DNA of 64,000 nt. It comes from Salvelinus alpinus. Lineage: Eukaryota > Chordata > Actinopteri > Salmoniformes > Salmonidae. The notes beneath the pieces were generated by a model. That model saw nothing but the letters and a program-made list of their open reading frames with translations, was not told the origin of the DNA and ran no database searches. Within the stretch, counting starts at the first letter, position 1. Every line of letters starts with the position of its first letter. The stretch covers positions 67,849,214-67,913,213 of the forward strand of contig NC_092093.1 in the NCBI RefSeq assembly GCF_045679555.1. The letters are read 5' to 3'. The position numbers were made by a program, and so were the translations under genes. Shown in pieces: positions 32,781-44,881 of the stretch.

Positions 32781-35626
32781 TAGAAGTCGACCGATTATGA
32801 TTTTTCAACGCCGATACCAATTTTTGGAGGACCAAAAAAAGCCAATACCGATTAAAATCGTTCAATTTTTATATATGTAATAATGACAATTACAACAATA
32901 CTGAATGAACACTGAACACTTATTTTAACTTAATATAATACATAAATAAAATCAATGTAGTCTCAAATAAATAATGAAACATGTTCAATTTGGTTTAAAT
33001 AATGCAAAAACAGTGTGTTGGAGAAGAAAGTAAAAGTGCAATATGTGCCATGTAAAAAAGCTAACGTTTATGTTCCTTGCCCAGAACAAGAGAACATATG
33101 AAAGCTGGTGGTTACTTTTAACCTGCCTGGGTCGCCAACAGCCAATGAAATTGCAGGCGCAAAATTCAATCAACAGAAATCTTATAATTAAAATTTCTCA
33201 AACATACAAGTATTAGACACCATTTTAGGTGAAAGCAGAACATATCATTATGTTAGATCAGCAACTAGTCACAGAAAGCATACAGCCATTTTCCAACCAA
33301 AGAGAGGAGTCACAAAAAGCAGAAATATAGATAAAATTAATCACTAACCTTTGATATTCTTCATCAGATGACACTCCCGGGACAACATGTTACACAATAC
33401 ATGTATGTTTTGTTCGATCAAGTTCATATTTATATCCAAAAACCTCAGTTTACATTTGGCTTTGCCTCCAAACATCCCGTGAACTTGCACAGAGCCACAT
33501 CAATTTACAGAAATACTCATAATAAACATTGATAAAAGATACAAGTGTTATTCACAGAATTAAAAATATACTTCTCCTTAATGCAACCGCTGTGTCAGAT
33601 TTCAAAAAAACTTTACGGAAAAAGCTAACCATGCAATAATCTGAGTACGGCGCTCAGACAACAAATCAAGCCAAACAAATATCCGCCATGTTGGAGTCAA
33701 CAGAAGTCAGAAATAGCATTATAAATATTCACTTACCTTTGATGATCTTCATCAGAATGCACTCCTAGGAATCCCAGTTCCACAATAAATGTTTGATTTG
33801 TTCGATAAAGTTCATCTTTATGTCCAAATACCTCCCTTTTGTTCGCGCGTTTAGCCCAGTAATCCAAATTCATGACGCGCGATCACTAGGTGCAGACAAA
33901 AAGTCAAAAAGTTCCGTTACAGTCCGTAGAAACATGTCAAACGAAGTATAGAATCAATCTTTAGGATGTTTTTAACATAAATCTTTAATAATGTTCCAAC
34001 CGGAGAATTCCTTTGTCTTCAGAAATGCAATGGAACTCAAGCTAACTCTCACGTGAACACACATGGTCAGCTCATGGCACTCTGGGAGAGACCTTACTCA
34101 ATCCCCTCTCATTCGCCCCCACTTCACAGTAGAAGCATCAAACAAGGTTCTAAAGACTGTTGACATCTAATGGAAGCCTTAGGAAGTGCAATATGACCCC
34201 ATAGACACTGTGTATTCGATAGGCCAAGAGTTGAAAAACTACAAACCTCAGATTTCCCACTTCCTGGTTGGATTTTTCTCAGGTTTTCGCCTGCCATATG
34301 AGTTCTGTTATACTCACAGACATCATTCAAACAGTTTTAGAAACTTCAGAGTGTTTTCTATTCAAATCTACTAATAATGTGCATATATTAGCAATTGGGA
34401 CTGAGTAGCAGGCAGTTTACTCTGGGCACGCTTTTCATCCAAACGTGAAAATGCTGCCCCCTATCCCAAACAAGTTAACGTGAGTCTTCAATATTCCCAG
34501 TTAAGAAGTTGTAGGTTGTCATTATTATCGGCATTATGACGCGTCAACTATTTCTCACTATACCATTTGTATTTCATATACCTTTGACTATTGGATGTTC
34601 TTATTGGCACTTCAGTATTGCCAGCCTAATCTCGGGAGTTGATAGGCTTGAAGTCATAAACAGCGCTGTGCAACAATCATTACTAAGAGCTGCTGGCAAA
34701 CGCAGTAAAGTGCTGTTTGAATGAATACTTACGAGCCTGCTGCTGCCTACCACCGCTCAGTCTGACTGCTCTATCAAATCATAGACTTAATTATAATATA
34801 ATAAACACAGAAATACGAGCCTTTGGTCATTTATATGGTCAAATCTGGAAACTATCATTTTGAAAACAAAATGTTTCTTTCAGTGAACCGTTACGTATTT
34901 TATTGAACGAGTGGCAACCCTAAGTCTAAATATTGCTGTTAAATTGCACGACCTTCAATGTTATGTCTTAACTGTGTAAAATTCTGGCAAATGAATTACG
35001 ATCTTTGTTAGGGAGAAATGGTCTTCACACAGTTTGCAATGAGCCAGGTGGCCCAAACTGCTGCAAATACCCTGACTCTGCGTGCACTGAACGCAAGAGA
35101 AGTGAAAATTTCTCTAGTTAATATTGCCTGCTAACATGCATGTCTTTTAACTAAATATGCAGGTTTAAAAAATATATACTTTTGTGTATTGATTTTAACT
35201 AAAGCATTGATGTTTATGGTTAGGCACATCTGTGCAACGATTGTGCTTTTTTTGCGAATGCGCTTTTCTTGAATCATCACCCGCTTGGTGAAGTAGGCTG
35301 TAATTCGATGATAAATTAACAGGCACCGCATTGATTATATGCAACGCAGGACAAGCTAGTTAACCTAGTAATATCATCAACCATGTGTGGTCAACTAGTG
35401 ATTATGTGAAGATTGATTGTTTTTTGCTAGCTAGCACTGTTTTAATGCTAGCTAGCAACTTACCTTGGCTCCATGTCCTTTTGATGCTGCATTCAGGTAA
35501 CAGGTGGTCAGCCTGCCACGCAGTCTCCTCGTGGATTGCAATGTAATCGGCCAAAATCGGCATCCAAAAAGGCAGATTACCGATTGTTATGAAAACTTGA
35601 AATGCCGATTAATCGGTAGACCTCTA
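32781..35626. mobile_element. non-autonomous hAT element nested in the hAT transposase
   Basis: Left end TAGAAGTCGACCGATTATGA; right end TAATCGGTAGACCTCTA (inverted TAGARGTCKACCGATTA). The 8-bp duplication ATCTCCAC lies at 32773-32780 and 35627-35634, and removing the element plus one copy restores the transposase frame (YIIS-TPQPVF). It has no transposase of its own and carries the TTAA element at 33122-34474. Confidence 0.9.
33122..34474. mobile_element. TTAA-flanked element (piggyBac-like MITE), third nesting level
   Basis: TTAA at 33118-33121 and 34475-34478. Termini CCTGCCTGGG and CCCAAACAAG form an imperfect inverted pair (7 of 10). The interior has two related stretches, TTTGATATTCTTCATCAGAT at about 33351 and TTTGATGATCTTCATCAGAA at about 33738, each followed by CACTCC and TTTGTTCGATAAAGTTCAT-like sequence, so it contains an internal duplication. 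No coding frame. Confidence 0.6.
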
Positions 35627-36357
35627 ATCTCCACCCCTCAACCAGTATTCTACAAGAGCACAGACACAAGGGACAACAGACACACCGGTCTCTACATTGC
35701 AGATGAGCTGAAGGCAGTCAATGACCTTGAACCACAGAAGGTATTTGCATTAGTGACAGACAATGCTGCGAACATGAAGGCAGCTTGGTCTAATGTGGGA
35801 GGAGTCCTACCCTCACATCACACCCAATCTGCTCCTCAAGGACATCAAGGCACTGAAAACAATTGATACACTACAAGAGAGTCAAGGAAATGGTTAGGAA
35901 TGTGATGGGTCATCAAGTTATAGCAACAATCTACCTCACTAAGCAAAGTGAGAAGAATAAGAGCACCACATTGAAGCACCCCAGCAACACCCGTTGGGGG
36001 TGGTGTTGTCATCATGTTTGACAGTCTCCTGGAGGGGAAGGAGTCTCTCCAAGATATGGCCATATCACAGTCTGCCGATATGGACAGCCCCATCAAGAGG
36101 ATCCTCCTGGATGATGTATTTTGGAAGAGAGTGGTAAGCAGCCTGAAACTCCTGAATCCTATAGCAGTAGCCATTGCACGGATTGAGGGAGACAATGCCA
36201 TCCTGTCTGATGTTCAGACTCAGCTTGCAGGTGTAAGAGAAAAGATCTATACTGCCCTGCCCACTTCACTGTTGCTCCAAGCAGAGGAAACTGCAGTTCT
36301 GAAATACATCAAAAAGCGTGAAGACTTCTGCCTGAAGCCCATACACGCCGCAATGTA

Positions 36358-37612
36358 ACGTAAACTCAATCACTTTTGTACATCGCCTTGGTCCATACAA
36401 TTGACCTTATTTTAGTGCCCAAAAAACGTAATACAGTGATCCCTCGCCACTTCGCGGTTCACTTATCGCGGATTCGCTATTTCGCGGATTTTCATAATGC
36501 AATTATTTTTTTTTTTTGGTGCATTGTGCTCTGCATTCTGATTCGCTAAAAACTCACTCCCGCTTCTTGTATCAAAACATGCTACGAATTGTGCTATCAT
36601 TTTGTCGTCTCGTGCAGTTATGTGTACGTACATAAAACAGCTTGGCAAATTTACATTAAGTTGGCCAAATTATCTTGTAATTTCGAACATCTCCTAAACC
36701 CATAATGTCGACGAAACGGCCTACACGTGAGTCACTGTATTTGTATACATGTAATAGTTGCTAATTGTAAAAAAAAAAAAAGTTTTCTATTTCGCGGATT
36801 TCACTTATCGCGGGTCATTTTCGGAACGTAACCCCCGCGATAAACGAGGGATTACTGTACTTCCAGATCAACTGTAATGTCAATACCATTGTAAAGCACA
36901 ATTTCTCCCCTTTCCAACAAATTCCATTACGAGACCTTCATGATGCCCATCTCTGCATGATTCAAGAAGGCAATGAGCTCCGTCGGGTCTTTTTAAAAAT
37001 GGCGGGTGGGGAAGCGAAACTAATGCATGATAGTGAGAAGGACAGATGTCGTGTGGGAAAACTGCTTTTTTTCACTTGATCTGTCCAACTTATCACCTCA
37101 TCGCCTCTAAAATGTAAATAAAACACGATAAAAAGTTTATATAATGTGTCACCTATTTGAAGGTTTGTGTCGAATTTGAATCGGGTTTTTAGGGCGGTGC
37201 TAAAGTGATCTTCAGAAGTAAACAGCGGCTTTGAGAGTCATGATCGCATGCTGTGATGATGCAAAAAATGACTAGGTATCTCCCCCTTACCCCCGTCACT
37301 GTCCCTTTCTTGTTTTTAAACGATGAGAGAAGTGCTACACCTGGTGTAGAGAGATTGTAAGACAGAAATAGTTGCTTTATGCATGCTGTACGTTACCGCA
37401 TGACACGTCATGATGTAACAGTGGGTCTGTTTTTTCAACTTTTCTCCAATACTATAGAGCCATTACCATGTCGATCAACGCTTGAATAGAAACGTAGTTC
37501 ACTCCCCAGATTTTGAAGTCAACACAGTCGCTACAGTCCCATTAGTTTTCTTTGCAGCCTCGTTTGAATGTCACGGTTGCGCACATTTGTACGGAATGGG
37601 GTGAGTTTACGT
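36358..37612. mobile_element. element with ACGTAAACTCA inverted ends and TA duplication
   Basis: Left end ACGTAAACTCAATCAC, right end GTGAGTTTACGT, flanked by TA (36356-36357 and 37613-37614). Excising it together with one TA restores the hAT frame around the codons for MLDPKYAGKS. No long frame. It holds the smaller element 36434-36857. I cannot assign the family. Confidence 0.65.
36434..36857. mobile_element. palindromic element CAGTGATCCCTCG, TA duplication
   Basis: Left end CAGTGATCCCTCGCCACTTC then GCGGTTCACTTATCGCGG; right end TTATCGCGGGTCATTTTCGG then CGCGATAAACGAGGGATTACTG. TA lies on both sides (36432-36433, 36858-36859). Several internal TTCGCGGATT repeats. This looks like a Tc1/mariner-pogo type MITE. 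Confidence 0.75.
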
Positions 37613-37688
37613 TACATGTTGGACCCCAAGTATGCTGGCAAGAGCATCCTATCTGGTGCAGAGATGAACAGGGCCTATGGTGTCATCA

Positions 37689-38050
37689 ATCAAATTTATT
37701 TACAAAGCCCTTCTTACATCAGCTGATATCACAAAGTTCTGTACAGAAACCCAGCCTAAAACCCCAAACAGCAAGCAATGCAAATGTAGAAGCACGGTGG
37801 ATAGGAAAAACTCCCTAGAAAGGCCAGAACCTAGGAAGAAACCTAGAGAGGAACCAGGCTCTGAGGGGTGGCCAGTCCTCTTCTGGCTGTGCCGTGTGGA
37901 GATTATAACAGAACATGGCCAAGATGTTCAAACGTTCATAGATGACCAGCAGGGTCAAATAATAATAAATCAGTGGTCGTAGAGGGTGCAACAGGTCAGC
38001 ACCTCAGGAGTAAATGTCAGTTGGCTTTTCATAGCCGATCATTCAAGGTG
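37689..38050 (-). mobile_element. short interspersed retroelement fragment in hAT
   Basis: 362 bp flanked by GTCATCA (37682-37688 and 38051-38057), the expected variable-length duplication of a retroposed copy. On the minus strand it ends GTAAATAAATTTGAT. The body includes AAAACTCCCTAGAAAGGCCA and GGAACCAGGCTCTGAGGGGT, a sequence I recall as abundant in salmonids. Family name not certain. Confidence 0.75.
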
Positions 38051-38892
38051 GTCATCACTATCGTGTCTCACCACCTTGGCCTGGATGAGGGCAAGGTTCT
38101 TGGCAGTCTGGTGAAGTACACTTCCAAGCAAGGGCTTTGGGATGGAGATGCAATGTGGCAGTCATGCCAACATATCTCATCAGCCACCTGGTGGAAGGGA
38201 CTTCGTGGATCTGAGGCTGTTTCCCCTTTTGCCTCCATCATCCTGCAAATCCCACCAACATCAGCCACCTCAGAGCGCAACTGGTTCTTGTTTGGGAACA
38301 CACACACACCAAAGCACACAACAGGCTGACCAATACAAGGGTTGAACAATTAGAGCAGACAACAAGCCATCCTCAGCAAGGTTGGAAAGTGACAGTGAAG
38401 ATGAGGCTTCAGAGTCTGATGTTCAAAAGGTGGACATTGAGGAGGTCCAGGGAGAAGACATGGAAGTCTGAGAGGAAGACAACCAAAGCTTTAGTTTCTA
38501 TACTATCATTTTACAGATGTATGTTTTTGGAGATGCGATGGATCATTGAGGATCATTCAACATTCCCTTTCTTTTGTTGTTCAGTGAAATCATCCCATGT
38601 GAAGAGTCAACTCATTTAATTAAAGTTCAATTCATAACTAAATTATGATTTTTTTTTCATTTGGAAGGATTTAATAATTTGCAATTATGTCTACTTATGA
38701 TAAGGCAAAAGGTTTATGTTTGTCTCCATATGATATGGTAAATATATCCAATGCAAAAAACATCTACATTTAAATGGCATTAATATGCATATATTTCCAT
38801 TAATTCCCCTATATTCCCGTTAATTCCCATATATTTCCACGGGAAGTTTCCACCTCTGAATATTCCCCAAAATGTGCAACCCTTTGTACAAC

Positions 38893-41800
38893 ACACTTGA
38901 CAAAGCAGTGATTGAACAGAGTTTGTCTGCACAAAAAATGTTTACACAACTGTATGCATCACAAGAACATCAGTTGTATCATAACCATTGTGATGTCAAA
39001 TGCGTTGTACATCGGTTATACAACCCGAGCGTACAGGGTCAGTGTGAAAAAGTCTAACCTCATCAGTAATGCCCAATCAGTAAATGCCTAATCAGTAAAC
39101 GAGAGGTAGTAGAAGTAGGCTACTGGAACAGTTCCCATTGCTCAGGGCAAGTTCTAAAATATGACTCACGTCTTTGCCAGCTAGTGAAAACAGAATTAGA
39201 GGGAACAGAGCGAAGTAAGCCAGCCAACAGAATTAGGGAGGAGTACTATCATTAGCTCTTCCTAAGAACTCTTTGCCTACCTCTGTGTAAAATGCAGGTG
39301 AAATAAGCCTAGCGAACTTGTTTTAGATTCCCATTAGTCTGGGATGGTAAGCGTTGGGTCTAGTAGTGTGGGGGATGCAAAAAACTACACATCAGACATT
39401 TTAGTTAATTCATGCATAACTTCTGTATGTAGGCTGCATGTAAGAACTGATTTTTATAACTGGCATCTAGTGAGAATGTGGTTTCTGTGACATAGGGAAC
39501 AAAACATAGTGTGTTAAATGCCCAGATTAGTGGCAGCATGCTGTAAAGTCATTGTGAGCCCACTAGAATTCAGGCATCCTCATGGACTCCTGTCCTGTGC
39601 TGGTCAGAGGTGGTGGCCCTCTCGTGTCACTGGTTCCCTTTTAAAAAGAGGCGTTTGGGGTTGTTACATCCATTTCTGGACTTGATTCTTGAAGAATTTA
39701 ACTTATAAATGCCTTATGAGCTTAGTTCAACTGTCTTACCCCTTCAGAATGCTAAATATAAAACTTGTTTTACTCCATTGTTATTAAACACTAGATGGTT
39801 AAATAAAAATTGTTAAAATGGTCATTTTGATCTCATGGATGGTCAGTCCTTGCATCCATAGCTCCAGAGCCGGCCCGCCCATTAGGCAGGATTAGGCGGC
39901 CGCATAAGGCATCAGATTGACGAGTACGGCATTTTCCGAGCTAAACTGACGAAAATGCAGATCCAACAACACATCACATGATTCTGCCCAAAAACTATTT
40001 ATCTCATCCAGTGGCATGAGCTATTTAGGTGAGCGCTGATGCCGCCCCCTGATAAGCAGTGCCCACCTTGCCAAAGTCAGGGGCGCTAAATATTTAGCTT
40101 GTTGATGCCCAGCGAGCCTCTCCAGGGTAGTGTTGAAGAGACAACGCTGCGGCGCTACACCAACATTACGTCAAAAAAGTATCTAACATAAATCATATAG
40201 CCTATGTTAGAAAGACTGCCATTTTCTGTAGCCTACAGGCTGGAGATCAAATTTATGACAATGTCATGAGACATTGATCTACGTTGATCTACGTGCGTGT
40301 GTGTGAGTGGAGTGGGATTTTTGTAGCAGTGGACACTTTTTGGTAACATGATATCCTTGCCGGTCCAACTCACAAAAAAACTCCTCGCTTGGTGAGCAAA
40401 AAAATAAATTAAATAAAAATAAAACACCTGCTAGAGAAGACAGATTTTGGGCCCAGTTATCCCTTTGCTTCTTCCTCTATGGTAGTAGCTAGCTGGCAAC
40501 CTGGCTAGCTGGCTTTAGCCTGGATAAAAACATTTTTAGCTTACCACATCTCCATGTGAAATAATCAGATTTATCATTTTTAGAAATATGCCCTGGCAAA
40601 TATTCTTATACTTGCCAGTGTAACCTAAAACATTATTCCAGTTTGATGTGGTGCTTGTGTATTAATTAACATATCAGCTAAAAATAGAACGTCATGTTTT
40701 GGTCACAGAGAGAAAAGCACTTTGCCTACAGAAGGTTCTCCCATTTGACTATAGCCTGGAACCACAAGTTATTACTTCTAAACAAAATACCTTTTGGGGT
40801 GGATTCTTGTTGTTTGGTTTACTGTTTGAACAGTCGCTAAATTATATTTGGTTATCAATGCAAAATAGGCTACTTTGATGAATAGCCTATAGATCAGATC
40901 AAGGAACCAAGCGACAACACTGCGCCAACGTCTGTGGAAGGAATGATTTGCCGAATGCCGGAGCGTATAACAAGAAGCCGCCCCTTTGGTGGGAAAAAAC
41001 GACATGAAACACTGAGCTAGGCTCTGTATCTTTTATCTCCACAGTGTGTGAATTTACCTTAACCTGGCACCCAATAAAAAAAAAAAAGAGCGCTTTGATG
41101 TGAATATGACATGACCATATCCTAAAAACATGTGAAAGTAAAATGGACAATAAGGAATGGAAAATCAGGCTACTCACAATTGCGGTCCTTGAGTTTCACC
41201 CCGTGGGCTAAATTGTTATGATAATCAGTGATTACAAGTTTGTATGCCTCAATTTTTGACGAGCTGCATCATAGCAGCGGGGGAGAAAGAAGAAAAAAAG
41301 GATAACTCCTGAGCAAGTTGGGTAGCTGACATTGAGTTTAAATTGACAAAATGATTAGTCACAGGAATCAGGACTATTAAAGCAAATGCAACTGCGTTGT
41401 CGCACATAGTTCTGAGTTTTAGTTTGAATCAGAGTTTGATTATTTGTTCAATTGGTTAGTTTGGTTTCACATTGCCAAATGTCAAATTAACTAAAATGCC
41501 TAAACAAAACAACGTGTTCATACAAGTAATTTGTTTATTATAGAAAAATGCTCACATTAAAGCCATCTATGATTATCAAGATGCATAACTTGTCCCAAAC
41601 TTCATATTACGTTCGCTTTGGTCTTACAACAATGCGGAAGGAAACAACGTACTAGCCACTAACTGCAACGTGAATAGGCTATATTCAGTAGCCATAACCC
41701 CAGTATTGCCCTCGTCTACCCTAATCTGCATTGGATGTGTTCATAAATACGCTGTTACTCACTCAACGCTTCAGATCTAAAGTTATGATGCTGCGTGCAT

Positions 41801-42689
41801 TTCATCAAATGCTCGCAGTCAAACAACCAATAATACTGCATGTCTCTGGTTCTTTTCCTGTGTTTGGTGAGTGTGGATAGTGTTCACACCAGTCCAAACG
41901 AACTAAGGGGGGAAACGAACCAGAGTTCGGAAGAAAAAAACACATTCCAAACCAATTTAGTGTGAACAAACAGTAGGTCTACCAATTCCATTGCGGAATA
42001 ACAGTGTAAACTACACTATTCTAGTTCTGCAGGGTTTCTTTTTTGTGCCTTGCCCAGGGCAGCAGAACTACCAGGACTGGGCCTTCATAGCTCTGTCTAT
42101 GAATTTGAGAGCGGTTACATTTCTCCAGCACCATCCCCTCACCAAAAGTGCGACGGGGTGCCGACTTTGTTGTTGTTTGAATAACAGATTATGCCTTTAA
42201 AGCCTTATTTTAACAATTTAAGCTTAGCCCTGCTCTCTTTCAGGGAGTTTACTCTTAGAAGTATTGCTTATGAGAGTGTTTAGGTGAGGTATGTGGCATT
42301 TCGAAAGTGTTACGTGACCAAAAGTTAAAAATAAGTAGCCCAAAAGTTAACCAGATGACATATTAAATACAGAGATCTCAAATATCACAGAGTAGACTGT
42401 AAATTAATGACTGTTTTATCACTACTGTTAGAAAGTAAAAAATGCCCTCTGTGAGCTTCCCAGTCTGAGTGAAACAGATATTAAAAACCTATACATTCTG
42501 GGAAGATCTGCTATAAGCCTCAAACTGTTAGTTTGCAGTGATGGAAAATCCTATCTAACAGAAATTGAAAATAAGAAATTCTCTAGAACATCACCCGTGA
42601 GGACACCTTCACTAGGGGGAGCAATAGAACTATCACTACTCTTCAGTTCTAGTAAATTCCAGAAAATTCAAGATCACTTAAAACCAACA
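38893..42689. other. intergenic, largely unrecognised
   Basis: 3.8 kb without supported genes. A hAT-like tip CAGAGCCGGCCCGCCCATTA begins at about 39866 but no partner end was found. A small inverted pair, AGTGTTCACACC / AGTGTGAACA, brackets about 41878-41968. The rest is AT-rich unique-looking sequence. Confidence 0.5.
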
Positions 42690-44881
42690 GAGTTTGGGTT
42701 ATATGTAAGTTGAGGTGCTCCCTGAAACGCTCCCTGAAACACTTCAGCGAGCAGGCCTTTCTAATCGACCTGGCCGGGGTATCCTGGAAGGATATCGATC
42801 TCATCCCGTCAGTAGAGGATGCCTGGTCATTTTTTTAAAATGCCTTCCTCACCATCTTGAATAAGCATGCCCCATTCAAGAAATTTAGAACCAGGAACAG
42901 ATATAGCCCTTGGTTCTCTCCTGACCTGACTGCCCTTAACCAACAGAAAAACATCCTATGGCGTTCTGCATTAGCATCGAACAGCCCCCGTGATATGCAA
43001 CTTTTCAGGGAAGCCAGAAACCAATATACACAGGCAGTTAGAACAGCCAAGGCTAGCTTTTTCAAGCAGAAATTTGCTTCCTGCAACACAAATTCAAATA
43101 AGTTCTGGGACACCGTAAAGTCCATGGAGAATAAGAACACCTCCTCCCAGCTTCCAACCGCTCTGAAGATAGGAAACACTGTCACCACCGACAAATCCAC
43201 TATAATTGAGAATTTCAATAAGCATTTTTCCACGGCTGGCCATGCTTTCCATCTGGCTGCCCCTACCCCGGACAACAGCACTGCCCTCCCCTCTGCTACT
43301 CGCCCAAGCTTCCCCCATTTCTCTTTCTCCCAAATACAGTCAGCTGATGTCCTAAATGAGCTGCAAAATCTGGACCCTTACAAATCAGCCGGGCTAGATA
43401 ATCTGGACCCTTTCTTTCTAAAACTATCTGCTGAAATTGTTGCCACCCCTATTACTAGCCTCTTCAACCTCTCTTTCGTGTCGTCCGAGATCCCCAAAGA
43501 TTGGAAAGCAGCTGCGGTTATCCCCCTCTTCAAAGGGGGGGACACCCTTGACCCTAACTGCTACAGACCTATATCTATCCTACCCTGCCTTTCTAAGGTC
43601 TTCGAAAGCCAAGTCAACAAACAGATTACCGACCATTTCGAATCCCACCACACCTTCTCCGCTATGCAATCTGGTTTCAGAGCTGGTCATGGGTGCACCT
43701 CAGCCACGCTCAAGGTCATAAACGACATCGTAACCGCCATCGATAGGAAACAATACTGTGCAGCCGTATTCATTGACCTGGCCAAGGCTTTTGACTCTGT
43801 CAATCACCACATCCTCATTGGCAGACTCGACAGCCTTGGTTTCTCTAATGATTGCCTCGCCTGGTTCACCAACTACTTCTCTGATCGAGTTCAGTGTGTC
43901 AAATCGGAGGGTCTGTTGTCCGGGCCTCTGGCAGTCTCTATGGGGGTGCCACAGGGTTCAATTCTTGGACCGACTCTCTTCTCTGTATACATCAATGATG
44001 TCGCTCTTGCTGCTGGTGATTCTCTGATCCACCTCTACGCAGACGACACTATTCTGTATACTTCTGGCCCTTCTTTTGACACTGTGTTAACAACTCTCCA
44101 GGCGAGCTTCAATGCCATACAACTCTCCTTCCGTGGCCTCCAACTGCTCTTAAATACAAGTAAAACCAAATGCATGCTCTTCAACCGATCGCTGCCTGCC
44201 CCTGCCCGCCTGTCCAACATCACTACTTTGGACGGTTCTGACTTAGAATATGTGGACAACTACAAATACCTAGGTGTCTGGTTAGACTGTAAACTCTCCT
44301 TCCAGACTCACATCAAACATCTCCAATCCAAAGTCAAATCTAGAATTGGCTTCCTATTCCGCAACAAAGCATCCTTTACTCATGCTGCCAAACATACCCT
44401 TGTAAAACTGACCATCCTACCAATCCTCGACTTCGGTGATGTCATTTACAAAATAGCCTCCAAAACCCTACTCAATAAATTGGATGCAGTCTATCACAGT
44501 GCCATCCGTTTTGTCACCAAAGCCCCATATACTACCCACCACTGCGACCTGTACACTCTCGTTGGCTGGCCCTCGCTTCATACTCGTCGCCAAACCCACT
44601 GGTTCCAGGTCATCTACAAGACCCTGCTAGGTAAAGTCCCCCCTTATCTCTGCTCGCTGGTCACCATAGCAGCACCTATCTGTAGCACGCGCTCCAGCAG
44701 GTATATCTCTCTAGTCACCCCCAAAACCAATTCTTCCTTTGGACGCCTCTCCTTCCAGTTCTCTGCTGCCAATGACTGGAACGAACTACAAAAATCTCTG
44801 AAATTGGAAACACCTATCTCCCTCACTAGCTTTAAGCACCAGCTGTCAGAGCAGCTCATAGATTACTGCACCTGTACATAA
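42690..44881 (+). pseudogene. L2-type reverse transcriptase, single in-frame stop
   Basis: The frame is open for 674 codons from 42857 to the TAA at 44879-44881. It is also open upstream from about 42700 except for one TAA at 42836-42838 (SVEDAWSFF-stop-NAFLTILNKH). Reverse-transcriptase motifs counted from 42857: RPISILPCLSKVFE at 237-250, motif A FIDLAKAFDS at 306-315, motif B GVPQGSILGP at 363-372, motif C YADD at 394-397, then KYLGVWLDCK. The C-terminal FSAANDWNELQKSLKLE is also present. All catalytic Asp residues are kept. Because the 5' part is lost it cannot be autonomous, but such integrity suggests a recent insertion. Confidence 0.88.

Larger units (their letters stand above)
32245..38480 (+). 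pseudogene. hAT transposase, fragmented by insertions (BED finger to dimerisation domain)
   Basis: Pieces in order on the plus strand. A BED-type zinc finger at about 32260-32370 (VYICKYCAKSYVKNATKMQN-H), in which the final metal ligand is Phe (HLSKFIKF) where the family has Cys. A central region with ADCIAIISDGWSNVRG (32730-32765). After the hAT MITE, STPQPVFYKSTDTRDNRHTG and ALVTDNAANMKAAW (35633-35800; the DNAANM Asp is a likely catalytic residue). Then ILLDDVFWKRV and AIARIEGDNAILSDVQ (36014-36358). After further inserts, KYAGKSILSGAEMNRAYGVI (about 37620-37688) and the C-terminal dimerisation block LGSLVKYTSK, TWWKGL, ILQIPPTSATSERNW (38060-38290). Frameshifts at about 32490, 35810 and 36000 and the inserts make it inactive. 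Confidence 0.88.
28566..38884 (+). mobile_element. hAT transposon, 10.3 kb after nested insertions
   Basis: The ends are TAGGGTTGCAAAGGGTCGGA on the left and CCAAAATGTGCAACCCTT on the right (inverted GGGTTGCA). They are flanked by the 8-bp duplication TGTACAAC (28558-28565 and 38885-38892), the hAT hallmark. The transposase remains are on the plus strand. Internal inserts: a Rex1-like LINE (28895-32211), a hAT MITE (32781-35626) which itself holds a TTAA element (33122-34474), a TA-flanked element (36358-37612) holding a smaller TIR element (36434-36857), and a short repeat (37689-38050). Removing these leaves roughly 4-kb of hAT sequence. Confidence 0.9.

Noticed and set aside
39866..40160. 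Complete hAT MITE beginning CAGAGCCGGCCC
   Set aside because: Only one tip is visible and no matching right end or 8-bp duplication was found.
42835..43333. Minus-strand frames of 79-148 codons
   Set aside because: Antisense shadows of the L2 reverse transcriptase; no domain match.
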